From IMG/VR virus record IMGVR_UViG_3300032241_000853, positions 1 through 29,720 of that record: DNA of 29,720 nt; one strand, 5' to 3'. The position numbers and the translations under genes are program-made. Each line of letters opens with the position of its first letter. Position 1 is the stretch's first letter. The notes beneath the pieces are model-generated. The model ran no database searches. It saw only the letters and a list, made by a program, of their open reading frames with translations, and was not told where the DNA came from. Shown here piece by piece: positions 1 to 6,531 of the stretch. Source of the stretch: a virus.

Positions 1-261
1 AGGTCTGCTATCTTCAGGGTATTGCTCTTCAAAGATAGGAAGAACAACTTCTGCTATTTTAATAGCAAGATGTCTGTTCTGACTATCTGTAAAAACTCTA
101 TGGCAAAAGAACCAGTACTTATCTTCAAGAGAAATGCTACTCTGTAGTATATCTTCATAGCTAACTACTTCTCTGTCTTTTGGAAAGAGATTTTCTACTT
201 TACTTTTCTTATAGCATCCTGTATTTTCTAACAGGAATTCTAAATTGTATTCTGTTTGCAT
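1..261 (-). CDS. Partial Imm5-like protein (5' part only)
   Basis: An open frame of 87 codons runs from an ATG at 259-261 off the left edge, so only the N-terminus is seen. The end of the visible part, with an acidic/aromatic stretch (EDKYWFFCHRVF) then an alanine/valine helix and VLPIFEEQYPEDSRP, resembles the phage and bacterial Imm5-like 'putative immunity protein' family, whose members share a motif of the form (I/V)(Y/F)Ex(K/R/Q)YPxDxRPRxA. That match is from memory. Real immunity function is unproven for phage copies. The ATG lies just beyond the stop of the upstream zinc-ribbon gene, as expected for one operon. Confidence 0.6.
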   Translation of the reverse strand, partial: MQTEYNLEFLLENTGCYKKSKVENLFPKDREVVSYEDILQSSISLEDKYWFFCHRVFTDSQNRHLAIKIAEVVLPIFEEQYPEDSRP

Positions 262-263
262 AA

Positions 264-734
264 CTATTTTGATTGTAATTCCGTGAAATAACCTAGTTTA
301 TGTAAGGCTAGTAAGAAGTCGCTCTTACCGAAATATTCCTGACTCTTGAAGTCAAACTTGTACTTAGCATGACTACCATCTGGATTTGTGTACATACCTA
401 TCTCAGGATCCGTTTCTTTAAGCAGAACGTGTGGTATGAAGGACCATAACCACCTGTCTTTACTGATACCATTGATACTGATGGCCCCTTTACCTTCTAC
501 CTCTTTGTACATAGGTACCCAGCAGAATCCGTCTTCATCTATAAACTTAAGTTCGGAATAGATATCTGGTATTGATTCTAGGTATATCTTTAATTCTTCT
601 GTTCCGGATAGCATATTACTGTTGGTCATGAACCCACAGCTTATGCATGATACTTCGTATGATACTCCGTCTATTATGTTTTCGTATGCTAGTCCTGACC
701 CGCAGTGTTTACATTGAGTTAAATTATCTGCCAT
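264..734 (-). CDS. Zinc-ribbon hypothetical protein
   Basis: A 156-residue protein starting MADNLTQCKHCGSG. Two CxxC pairs (C8/C11 and C30/C33) form an N-terminal zinc ribbon. The rest is acidic with many aromatics and no motif I recognise. It lies 15 bases after the upstream glycosyltransferase and its stop nearly touches the start of the next gene, so it belongs to the same transcript. Such small zinc-ribbon proteins are common in large phages and may bind nucleic acid or protein; no function can be assigned. ATG start. Confidence 0.8.
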   Translation of the reverse strand: MADNLTQCKHCGSGLAYENIIDGVSYEVSCISCGFMTNSNMLSGTEELKIYLESIPDIYSELKFIDEDGFCWVPMYKEVEGKGAISINGISKDRWLWSFIPHVLLKETDPEIGMYTNPDGSHAKYKFDFKSQEYFGKSDFLLALHKLGYFTELQSK

Positions 735-749
735 GTTATTTTATTTTTA

Positions 750-2078
750 TTAGTCTACTTTGTTTAGTTTAGGTAATGATATCTGAGATAGTTTAGGGAG
801 TTTAAGCTGAACCACCTTAGGGAACTCAGGTATATATGCTTTTAGGATTTCATCAAGTTTCTCAGTCATCTTCTCAGTAGTGAATGTAGTACGTATATAA
901 TGAGCTTGCCTCTTTGATTTTTCCTCTAGGTCTTTAGCATTAGTCAATACCTGTGACATAGCTGCAGAGAGTTGCTTCAAGTCTGGATAGTATATCTGTG
1001 CAGTCTCCAATAAGAACTGGTTAGCTGATGACTTATGTACTGGTTGAACCGTACCTCCAACTGATAGGGTGAATTCAGGTTTGATGTAATCTAGTACTCC
1101 CCCATACGAAGGTACTATAGCAGGCTTGCTAGTAGAGCAAATAAACTCTGGAATACCTCTACCCCATCCCTCAGCTCCTACAGCTATTAAAGCTTTAATC
1201 TTAGGGTTCTGGTATAGTCCTATTAGTTTTTCCTCTGGAAGATTACCGTGAATCAAATATATGTTAGGAAGATCCCCCTTAACTGTTCTCCTTATTTCAT
1301 CTATTCTTTCCTTGGTGTAATCTAAGTCCATATGAGAATAGGTACCACAATTAACCTTAAGGACCAATCCAGGTTTACTCTTTTGGTCTTTAAATGTTTC
1401 TAGGAAGACTTTTATGGTAGTCCCGATATGCTTTCTGTCATGGGAATAAGGCTCAGTAAAAGCACCTTGAAGCCACATGCCGCTTACTAGAAATAGGTTT
1501 TCCTCTGTTACGTCTAGGCCTTCTGTTTTGAAGTCAAATACTTGAGGATTTTTTCTGTCAAATTTGGTTACGTCAATTCCTTCAAACATGGTAACAACCG
1601 GCTTGGTAACTTTTAGTTGACCTACTATATTGTTGTTTTGGTCTCGCTGGTCGTAAGTGGAGTTCAAGAGAACATTAGCTCCATGTTGGCTGCTACATAC
1701 AATTAAATCCAAGCTGTTGCAGCCTTGAATAAACTCAGAAGAGCAAAGTGTACTTTCAATAGAAGCTGTGAACAGTACCTGGAACTTCGCAATCTTCACG
1801 TTTACAAGTTCACTAGGAACAGTACAAAATATCGCAATATCCCACTGCTTATTCTGAACCTGATCTCCACCAATAGTTTGGTCTATTATTTTCTTATTAA
1901 TAGGATCTGAAACATCTAGGTCTCTTTGTGGAGATCTTCCGAACTGCATGCTAACTATTGACAAGTCCCAATCTTCACTCTTTAGTTCTATCAGAGATCT
2001 TAATAAGTCATAAGACCTTAGACCGTATCCTGATAGACTAGCATAGGGAAGGTATGCTATTACTTTTGTTTTATTCAT
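750..2078 (-). CDS. GT-B fold glycosyltransferase (GT4-like)
   Basis: A 442-residue protein that should transfer a sugar from a nucleotide donor to an unknown acceptor in the cytoplasm. The N-terminal Rossmann half begins IAYLPYASLSGYGLRSYDLL, a glycine-rich acceptor-side loop typical of GT4 enzymes. The C-terminal half has the donor-binding E-x7-E motif (E303 and E311 in AEGWGRGIPEF) followed by SYGGVLDY, where GT4 enzymes keep a glycine-rich loop. There is no signal peptide or membrane segment. In a phage the target could be phage DNA, a virion protein or a host surface glycan; the sequence does not decide. A promoter-like sequence lies just upstream (2101-2132). A second glycosyltransferase is at 9285-10742. 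Confidence 0.85.
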   Translation of the reverse strand: MNKTKVIAYLPYASLSGYGLRSYDLLRSLIELKSEDWDLSIVSMQFGRSPQRDLDVSDPINKKIIDQTIGGDQVQNKQWDIAIFCTVPSELVNVKIAKFQVLFTASIESTLCSSEFIQGCNSLDLIVCSSQHGANVLLNSTYDQRDQNNNIVGQLKVTKPVVTMFEGIDVTKFDRKNPQVFDFKTEGLDVTEENLFLVSGMWLQGAFTEPYSHDRKHIGTTIKVFLETFKDQKSKPGLVLKVNCGTYSHMDLDYTKERIDEIRRTVKGDLPNIYLIHGNLPEEKLIGLYQNPKIKALIAVGAEGWGRGIPEFICSTSKPAIVPSYGGVLDYIKPEFTLSVGGTVQPVHKSSANQFLLETAQIYYPDLKQLSAAMSQVLTNAKDLEEKSKRQAHYIRTTFTTEKMTEKLDEILKAYIPEFPKVVQLKLPKLSQISLPKLNKVD

Positions 2079-2100
2079 CGATGTTTATTTTTAATTTGAG

Positions 2101-2132
2101 CAAAATTAAGAGTTTTAATTGGATTTACCAAC
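2101..2132 (-). promoter_or_regulatory. Bacteroidota-type promoter for the glycosyltransferase
   Basis: On the minus strand a -7 box TAATTTTG (2101-2108) lies 20 bases after a -33 box GTTG (2129-2132). This fits the Bacteroidota consensus TTTG-N19-21-TAnnTTTG. It sits about 22 bases before the ATG of the glycosyltransferase and implies a very short leader. Confidence 0.5.
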
Positions 2133-2525
2133 TATTTCTTTTTCCAGTATTCTAATTAACCAACCTTTTGCTACTTGTTCATCACCTCCAAATAGATATT
2201 GGAATATCATTTCCCTACTTTGTTCATAACCACCTTTTGATCTTCCGTAATCAATACACCTGTAAAATGTATTTAAGTAATCAAAATCGACTTTTAGATT
2301 CTTATCTATGTCTTCATCTAATTCCCCTTGTAGTTTACGCTCAATTGTTTGCCATGACCATCCATTACCCCACAGTTCATCGACAACGTGTAATAGTGAA
2401 ACTTCAATACCTCTTTTACCTAATTCCATTACAGACATTGAAAGTGGATATCCGTCTTGATAAAACATTTTACCAACACCTTTTACTACTATTCTTCTAT
2501 CTCCAATATCTATAACTTCTATCAT
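2115..2525 (-). CDS. Hypothetical protein, 136 aa
   Basis: Starts MIEVIDIGDRRIVVKG and is rich in charged and aromatic residues, with no signal peptide, membrane segment or catalytic motif that I recognise. Its ATG overlaps the stop of the small upstream gene as ATGA, a clear sign of coupled translation. The stop lies inside the predicted promoter of the next gene. The fold looks globular and mostly helical in its second half (an inference from composition). Confidence 0.75.
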   Translation of the reverse strand: MIEVIDIGDRRIVVKGVGKMFYQDGYPLSMSVMELGKRGIEVSLLHVVDELWGNGWSWQTIERKLQGELDEDIDKNLKVDFDYLNTFYRCIDYGRSKGGYEQSREMIFQYLFGGDEQVAKGWLIRILEKEIVGKSN

Positions 2526-2677
2526 AACTTAGTTATTTCTCTTTTTATTTGTCTGGCTAACCATTTCTTTCTAAAATCCACTATAGGTGGTATCTTATTC
2601 CACTTCTTTGTTTTGATATAGTGGTTTACTAACCTAGATGTTAGGTCAATGGTGAATGAGTAGAGTTTATATTTCAT
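2522..2677 (-). CDS. Small basic hypothetical protein, 51 aa
   Basis: A short frame starting MKYKLYSFTIDLTSR and ending REITKL. It is strongly basic (many K/R). The stop overlaps the next ATG as ATGA and its start overlaps the upstream small gene by 11 bases, so it fills an otherwise empty 316-base gap in exactly the operon pattern used elsewhere here. Function unknown. Confidence 0.6.
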   Translation of the reverse strand: MKYKLYSFTIDLTSRLVNHYIKTKKWNKIPPIVDFRKKWLARQIKREITKL

Positions 2678-2837
2678 TGCCGTTAACTTCTATCATCATC
2701 CCATCAGAAAACACCGGATAGTATATAGTTATCTTCTTTCCTTCTACCTCGTATCTTTCTTCGTATACATGAAGACTTTGAGATGTATAGATAGGTTCTA
2801 TATCCTTTATTAGTTCTAATACTTCTTCTTCGGTCAT
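2667..2837 (-). CDS. Small acidic hypothetical protein, 56 aa
   Basis: A short frame starting MTEEEVLELIKDIEP, with an acidic N-terminal helix followed by a likely beta hairpin (YEVEGKKITIYYPVF). It begins 4 bases after the stop of the lipoprotein gene and overlaps the next gene by 11 bases. Function unknown. Confidence 0.6.
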   Translation of the reverse strand: MTEEEVLELIKDIEPIYTSQSLHVYEERYEVEGKKITIYYPVFSDGMMIEVNGNEI

Positions 2838-2841
2838 AGCT

Positions 2842-3060
2842 TTATCTTAACCTGTCTACTGTATTAATTTTATTGTTCTCGAATAATGTTATATGGTATA
2901 TAGCACCATGTAGTGATGTTGTATCTACTGCATAATAATCTCTTCCCTGAGATAGAATATCGCAATGTGGATATTCCTTCTTTAACACATCAAATCTGTC
3001 TTTGTCTGATATACAACTAATCATTAAGACTAGAGGTAGTAATACTAAGTACTTTTTCAT
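2842..3060 (-). CDS. Small predicted lipoprotein, 72 aa
   Basis: The N-terminus MKKYLVLLPLVLMISC is a short type II signal peptide: two lysines, a hydrophobic core and a lipobox-like end at C16. The mature part is about 56 residues with a second cysteine (C34). It should be exported and lipid-anchored in the host envelope. Phage lipoproteins of this size sometimes block superinfection or take part in lysis; which applies here is unknown. The ATG overlaps the stop of the upstream gene (ATGA). Confidence 0.7.
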   Translation of the reverse strand: MKKYLVLLPLVLMISCISDKDRFDVLKKEYPHCDILSQGRDYYAVDTTSLHGAIYHITLFENNKINTVDRLR

Positions 3061-3245
3061 AATTTTTCTAATTCTTGTTTTACTTCAGCCCAGAAATCTC
3101 GCTTAGATTGCTTATATAGCATAGACTCATTTATTACAGCTAATATCTCTTCTAAAGAAATAATAGCATGTTGTATTGCTTCTTTTTCAATAGCAAAAAC
3201 ATTATGCTTATCAATTAATTCTTGTGCTTTTTCTTTTGGTGTCAT
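3057..3245 (-). CDS. MTPKEKA-family small protein, copy 2
   Basis: A 62-residue, mostly helical protein: N-terminal MTPKEKAQELIDK, a middle helix (AIISLEEILAVI) and C-terminal FWAEVKQELEKL. The same frame of motifs occurs in the neighbouring gene at 3242-3439, so the two are tandem paralogues. Small proteins of this pattern recur in phages of Bacteroidota (from memory). Function unknown. Stop/start overlaps on both sides show tight operon coupling. Confidence 0.75.
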   Translation of the reverse strand: MTPKEKAQELIDKHNVFAIEKEAIQHAIISLEEILAVINESMLYKQSKRDFWAEVKQELEKL

Positions 3246-3439
3246 AATTTTTGTATTTCGTCTTTTACTTCAGTCCAAAATGCATAACCTCTATCAGCAC
3301 CCATATCACCTAATACTTCATTGCAACATATTAGAGCAAATCCTTTAGCTGTTAGGTGTCTTACTTCTACACTATTCATATGGCTCTCGTAGTTGTAGAA
3401 TTTGTTATATAAATCGATTGCTTTTTCTCTTGGTGTCAT
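3242..3439 (-). CDS. MTPREKA-family small protein, copy 1
   Basis: A 65-residue paralogue of the next gene: N-terminal MTPREKAIDLYNKF, a middle segment AKGFALICCNEVLGDM and C-terminal FWTEVKDEIQKL. The ends are conserved between the two copies while the middle diverges, which suggests an old duplication with a shared helical frame. Function unknown. Confidence 0.75.
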   Translation of the reverse strand: MTPREKAIDLYNKFYNYESHMNSVEVRHLTAKGFALICCNEVLGDMGADRGYAFWTEVKDEIQKL

Positions 3440-3445
3440 AACTTT

Positions 3446-3664
3446 TTATTTTATGTTTGTTAATGGATAAGAGTTTAAAATTGAATCTTCATCAACCCAG
3501 CAAACACCTGTTCTTTGACCCATACACATTTCTATTTCAACTTGACCTTTCTCACTAGCTGCCTTTAATGCTGCTTCAACATGAAGGATGGCAAATTCTC
3601 TTAAAATTTCTTCATAATCTTCGGTCCATTCATGTCGTTTTAAAAATTCTTTTGCTGTTATCAT
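3446..3664 (-). CDS. Hypothetical protein, 72 aa
   Basis: Starts MITAKEFLKRHEWTEDYEEI; two predicted helices (FAILHVEAALKAASEKG) and a C-terminal strand region with CWVDEDSILNSYPLTNIK. The helix-then-'AALKAASEK' pattern and the closing NSYPLxNIK are familiar from small Bacteroidota phage proteins and may be distantly related to the two MTPxEKA genes downstream. No catalytic motif seen. Confidence 0.7.
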   Translation of the reverse strand: MITAKEFLKRHEWTEDYEEILREFAILHVEAALKAASEKGQVEIEMCMGQRTGVCWVDEDSILNSYPLTNIK

Positions 3665-3680
3665 AACTTCTTTATTTAAC

Positions 3681-3712
3681 TAAATATAAGGACTTTATCT
3701 CGACTTCCCAAC
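3681..3712 (-). promoter_or_regulatory. Possible promoter before the small-protein cluster
   Basis: Minus-strand -7-like TATATTTA (3681-3688) lies 20 bases after GTTG (3709-3712). The last -7 base departs from TAnnTTTG, so this is a weaker match than the other promoters. It would drive 3664 downward. Confidence 0.35.
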
Positions 3713-4414
3713 TTTAAATTTACGATCTTCTAAAATTAAATACTCACCTGATGTTGGTAACGTATCAATGAAGTAGTATCTACCTCCTGTGGCTTTACCT
3801 TTGATATCAATTTGAGATTGTACTGTATGTCCAACTACTTGAATAACTTCTTTACGTAATGTATCGTAGTTATTATACATCAGTGACTTAGGTCTAATCC
3901 AAATTGGTGTTTGATAAACATCATCTCCATATGGATCTCTGCCGTAGAACATAAACATCTTGGGTCTGTACTTAAACAAGTCGTTTAATTGATCTGCGAT
4001 ACTAGCCACTTTCCACCCATCATGACCAAATGAATAATCCATATATGATTTACTGACACCGGCATGTGTATATAATATATCGTCAAATTGGTATGCCATT
4101 TGTAGATACTCTCTATTTTCATCTATCACTTGAGTGATGTTTGGTGCAATACCTTTTTGATATCCAGATGTACCAGTATTTCCGATTTCAGGGAAATAAT
4201 GATGATCATGATTACCAATTAGCATTATTACTTCAACATCAGTTGATTTCTTGTATTCAATAATCTCTTTAAAGTTAGCAATTTGCTCTACTCCACTTAT
4301 ATCAAATGAATCAAAGTAGTCACCAATAAAGATTACCTTGTCAGGTTTCTCTTGATGTACTATTAGCTTCCATGTTGACATTCCGTGGATATCTCCTATT
4401 ATAACTGTTTTCAT
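3695..4414 (-). CDS. Calcineurin-like metallophosphoesterase
   Basis: A 239-residue two-metal phosphoesterase. All core motifs are visible: GDIHG (residues 7-11), GDYFD (31-35), GNHDHH (67-72), then THAGVS and VGHTV carrying later histidine ligands. This matches the PPP-type layout GDxHG / GDxxD / GNH(D/E) / H / H, so the enzyme should be active on a phosphate ester in the cytoplasm. Candidate substrates include phosphoproteins, dinucleoside polyphosphates and cyclic or 2',3'-phosphate nucleotides; the sequence does not choose between them. A conserved TATATTTGCATTC element lies just before the ATG (4435-4442). Confidence 0.85.
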   Translation of the reverse strand: MKTVIIGDIHGMSTWKLIVHQEKPDKVIFIGDYFDSFDISGVEQIANFKEIIEYKKSTDVEVIMLIGNHDHHYFPEIGNTGTSGYQKGIAPNITQVIDENREYLQMAYQFDDILYTHAGVSKSYMDYSFGHDGWKVASIADQLNDLFKYRPKMFMFYGRDPYGDDVYQTPIWIRPKSLMYNNYDTLRKEVIQVVGHTVQSQIDIKGKATGGRYYFIDTLPTSGEYLILEDRKFKVGKSR

Positions 4415-4428
4415 CCCTTCTTTTATTT

Positions 4429-4442
4429 AGAATGCAAATATA
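4429..4442 (-). promoter_or_regulatory. Promoter -7 element before phosphoesterase
   Basis: Minus-strand TATATTTGCATTCT. The longer plus-strand string tttagaatgcaaatata (17 bases) at 4426-4442 is identical to that at 19429-19445, where a full promoter is present. No good -33 TTTG is seen at the right distance here, so it is weaker than the 19438 copy. Confidence 0.45.
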
Positions 4443-4446
4443 GGAA

Positions 4447-4593
4447 CTAATTTTGATTATCATCAGGTTCCTCAAAATATTTTTGTACTGCTTCAAACAT
4501 TTTCCTGCTCCACCATATATTCCATTCCTCAAATGTAAATGTTGATTCTGGATGTTCCTGGAGGTATAACTTGTATTGTCCTTGTAGTGTCAT
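4447..4593 (-). CDS. Small hypothetical protein, 48 aa
   Basis: A short frame starting MTLQGQYKLYLQEHPE with a tryptophan-rich centre (EEWNIWWSRKMFEAV) and an acidic tail. Its ATG overlaps the stop of the upstream membrane-protein gene (TAATG), and it fills an otherwise empty gap of 178 bases. Function unknown. Confidence 0.6.
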   Translation of the reverse strand: MTLQGQYKLYLQEHPESTFTFEEWNIWWSRKMFEAVQKYFEEPDDNQN

Positions 4594-4994
4594 TACTTGC
4601 TTTTTAGTAGGTGGTCATAAAAGATAACAAATATAATATCCCTTGCTAATCCGGCTATGACAAAGTATAATACGATTAATCCAAAGTCATATGGAAACCC
4701 AATATATGCTGCAGATGCTACTGCTAGTGAATTAAATACTTCCTTTAATGACTTGAATAAATGCCAAGCATCAGTTAGAGCTACAGGTATGACTATTCCT
4801 TTCCACTTCTTGAATCCTTTGGATGGAGTGTTGTCTACATACTTATTAGTCCAGCTAACGTTCTTATTCCAGTAGTTTGGATTTTTGTTTTTAAAAATAC
4901 TAATGCTAAAATGATCTGAACAAGTATCCATTAGAGCATCGAAAATACCTCCTATACAATATAGGAGAATAGGGATTAATAGTAAGTACTGCAT
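4593..4994 (-). CDS. Predicted inner-membrane protein, 133 aa
   Basis: Hydrophobic segments at about residues 2-20, 67-100 and 103-127 suggest three or more membrane spans. A cytoplasmic or periplasmic stretch between the first two carries the motif NPNYWNKNVSWTNKY. Proteins with an N-terminal span followed by a similar (F/Y)WNxxxSWxNK(Y/W) motif recur in Bacteroidota phages (from memory), but I know of no assigned role. Genes on both sides are tightly packed. Confidence 0.75.
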   Translation of the reverse strand: MQYLLLIPILLYCIGGIFDALMDTCSDHFSISIFKNKNPNYWNKNVSWTNKYVDNTPSKGFKKWKGIVIPVALTDAWHLFKSLKEVFNSLAVASAAYIGFPYDFGLIVLYFVIAGLARDIIFVIFYDHLLKSK

Positions 4995-4995
4995 A

Positions 4996-5292
4996 TTATT
5001 TCTTTTTAGGTGAGTAATAATTATCTTTTAAAAAATCGTAGAAATCTAATGTACTGTCTAATTCATGTCTACGCGTATATTCCTTTAAAATATCATACCA
5101 GCTTTCTTGTTGAGGAATGATTTTAGCAAACCATAATGTTTCTAAAGCTAAGAACTTCTTTTCATACATAAACATTACTTCTTGTCCTTCTTCGAGTTTT
5201 TCGGTGATATCCTCCCCTCTTAATTTAACATCACTATATTGGTATTTAATCTTCCATACCTTATCATCATTAAGATATAATTTACCTTTCAT
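4996..5292 (-). CDS. Hypothetical protein, 98 aa
   Basis: Begins MKGKLYLNDDKVWKIKY. The first half looks like a small beta barrel (alternating strands with KLRGEDITEKLEEGQEVMF); the second half is helical with ESWYDILKEYTRRHELD. Such short phage proteins with a strand-rich front and DITEKxEEGxEV pattern may bind nucleic acid, but nothing here proves it. Lies 1 base before the membrane-protein gene. Confidence 0.7.
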   Translation of the reverse strand: MKGKLYLNDDKVWKIKYQYSDVKLRGEDITEKLEEGQEVMFMYEKKFLALETLWFAKIIPQQESWYDILKEYTRRHELDSTLDFYDFLKDNYYSPKKK

Positions 5293-5305
5293 TCTTATTT
5301 ATATT

Positions 5306-5770
5306 TTATTTTTTAAATAAATAGCTTATTTGTAACCCCAGGTAATTCTGAGAGCTAGATGAATACTTACCACTGAAGTAATAGGTACCAAAGAATAAAT
5401 TGTACCATAACCTACCTTTAGGTGTGTACTGTATACCTGTGGTAAGTTCTGTCATGATATTCTCTTCTGCCGAGAAGATATAGCCTATTCCTATGTTTAG
5501 GGTGTTGGTGAACTTGTCTTGCTGGAATACATCTAGGCTAGGCCTTACCTCTAAATACCAGGTGGTGTCTGTACCATTCTGTGTGGATAGGTTTGTCTTA
5601 CCTAAGTCTACTCCTGTACTGAATGGTCCCCATTGCTTGCCGGCTTCGACTGCTAGGCTTGTTCTTTGGGATACAATACCTACACCTGTGTAGAAGGAGG
5701 GGTTTATTGATATGTACCTTTGTCCAAGGGATGTTGTAGCTAAGAGTAGTAGTGCTATTATTAGTTTCAT
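5306..5770 (-). CDS. Predicted exported outer-membrane beta-barrel protein
   Basis: A 154-residue protein with a clear N-terminal signal peptide (MKLIIALLLLATTSLG, likely cut before Q17). The mature part alternates polar and aromatic/hydrophobic residues in segments of about 9-11 (for example SLAVEAGKQW, TLNIGIGYIF, LWYNLFFGTYYF, YLGLQISYLF), as expected for about eight transmembrane beta strands. The last strand ends near the C-terminus with an aromatic signature (SYLFKK), as in barrels folded by the BAM complex. It would sit in the host outer membrane. Known phage-coded outer-membrane proteins act in superinfection exclusion; that role here is inference. Confidence 0.7.
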   Translation of the reverse strand: MKLIIALLLLATTSLGQRYISINPSFYTGVGIVSQRTSLAVEAGKQWGPFSTGVDLGKTNLSTQNGTDTTWYLEVRPSLDVFQQDKFTNTLNIGIGYIFSAEENIMTELTTGIQYTPKGRLWYNLFFGTYYFSGKYSSSSQNYLGLQISYLFKK

Positions 5771-5773
5771 TTG

Positions 5774-5863
5774 TTAGTTATTTTTCTCTTCTAGGCATTT
5801 AGGGCATGGTATATTTACTGGATGTAATACACCGTGTTTATCGCATAATTTTGTTTCTTTCAT
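5774..5863 (-). CDS. Mini zinc-finger-like protein, 29 aa
   Basis: A very short frame MKETKLCDKHGVLHPVNIP followed by CPKC. Two cysteines, two histidines and a final CxxC could bind one zinc. It starts in a TAATG overlap with the stop of thyX and ends 3 bases before the barrel gene, matching the operon pattern. Short length lowers confidence. Confidence 0.5.
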   Translation of the reverse strand: MKETKLCDKHGVLHPVNIPCPKCLEEKNN

Positions 5864-6531
5864 TAGGTTAACTTGAATGCTTTTAAGGTATGTTCAAATG
5901 AATTTCCTTCTAGGTTCTTTATTGACTCTAACATCTCATAAACAATCTCTCTAGTTTCAGTTTGTGCATCAGGTTTCAGTCTTAGTTCAAATAAGTGTAA
6001 GAAAGATAGTAAACTACCAGTCCATATAAATGTTGTGTTTAAATTTAATGGGAGAATTGTTCTTGCTTGCTCTTTTGACACACCCAATTTAATTAGTTCC
6101 TGATAAGCAATTTTACACAGCTCTAGTATATTATTTTCTATTGAACTTGCTTGTTCTGGATTATCTATTACACCTTCACTACCTTGTTTGCTAGATTTAG
6201 ATTGTTTTCTCCACTCTTTGATAGTGGTGTAGCTATCACTGAAATCAACATATCTACCACTAATACTATTGATGGATGAGTTAGGTTCTGGAGGAAGGCC
6301 TAGCTCCATACCTATTTCATGCTTTCTCAACTGCCTCTCTACATATATAGGGCATGTAATTCTAAACTGTAATTGAGGGTGTCTGAACGGAGCTAGGTGT
6401 TTGTGTTCTTTTAAGAATAAGATGAGTTTAGAATCTTTTTCATCTAATACTTCTTTTACTTTATTATAACTCACACGAGCCGCATTGACAATCATCAAGT
6501 CGTTTCCAAAAAAATCTGTTAATTCTACCAT
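5863..6531 (-). CDS. thyX: Flavin-dependent thymidylate synthase ThyX
   Basis: A 222-residue enzyme that makes dTMP from dUMP with FAD, NADPH and methylene-tetrahydrofolate. Family features: N-terminal AARVSYNK; HLAPFRH (residues 45-51), the conserved substrate/FAD-site histidine region; RQLRKH (66-71); INSISGRY (87-94) in place of the signature's xNExSxRY; and a C-terminal block ARTILPLNLNTTFIWTGSL...HLFELRLKPDAQTETRE typical of the family. The usual RHRxxSxNExSxRY motif is split by about 15 residues, and its glutamate is serine. The ATG lies inside the 3' end of a homing-endonuclease gene (7-base overlap). It pairs functionally with the dUTPase at 18761. Confidence 0.9.
   Translation of the reverse strand: MVELTDFFGNDLMIVNAARVSYNKVKEVLDEKDSKLILFLKEHKHLAPFRHPQLQFRITCPIYVERQLRKHEIGMELGLPPEPNSSINSISGRYVDFSDSYTTIKEWRKQSKSSKQGSEGVIDNPEQASSIENNILELCKIAYQELIKLGVSKEQARTILPLNLNTTFIWTGSLLSFLHLFELRLKPDAQTETREIVYEMLESIKNLEGNSFEHTLKAFKLT

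Noticed and set aside
4341-4532. Minus-strand frame overlapping the phosphoesterase start
   Set aside because: It lies in another frame across a conserved gene start. The 48-residue frame at 4447-4593 fits the operon overlap pattern better.
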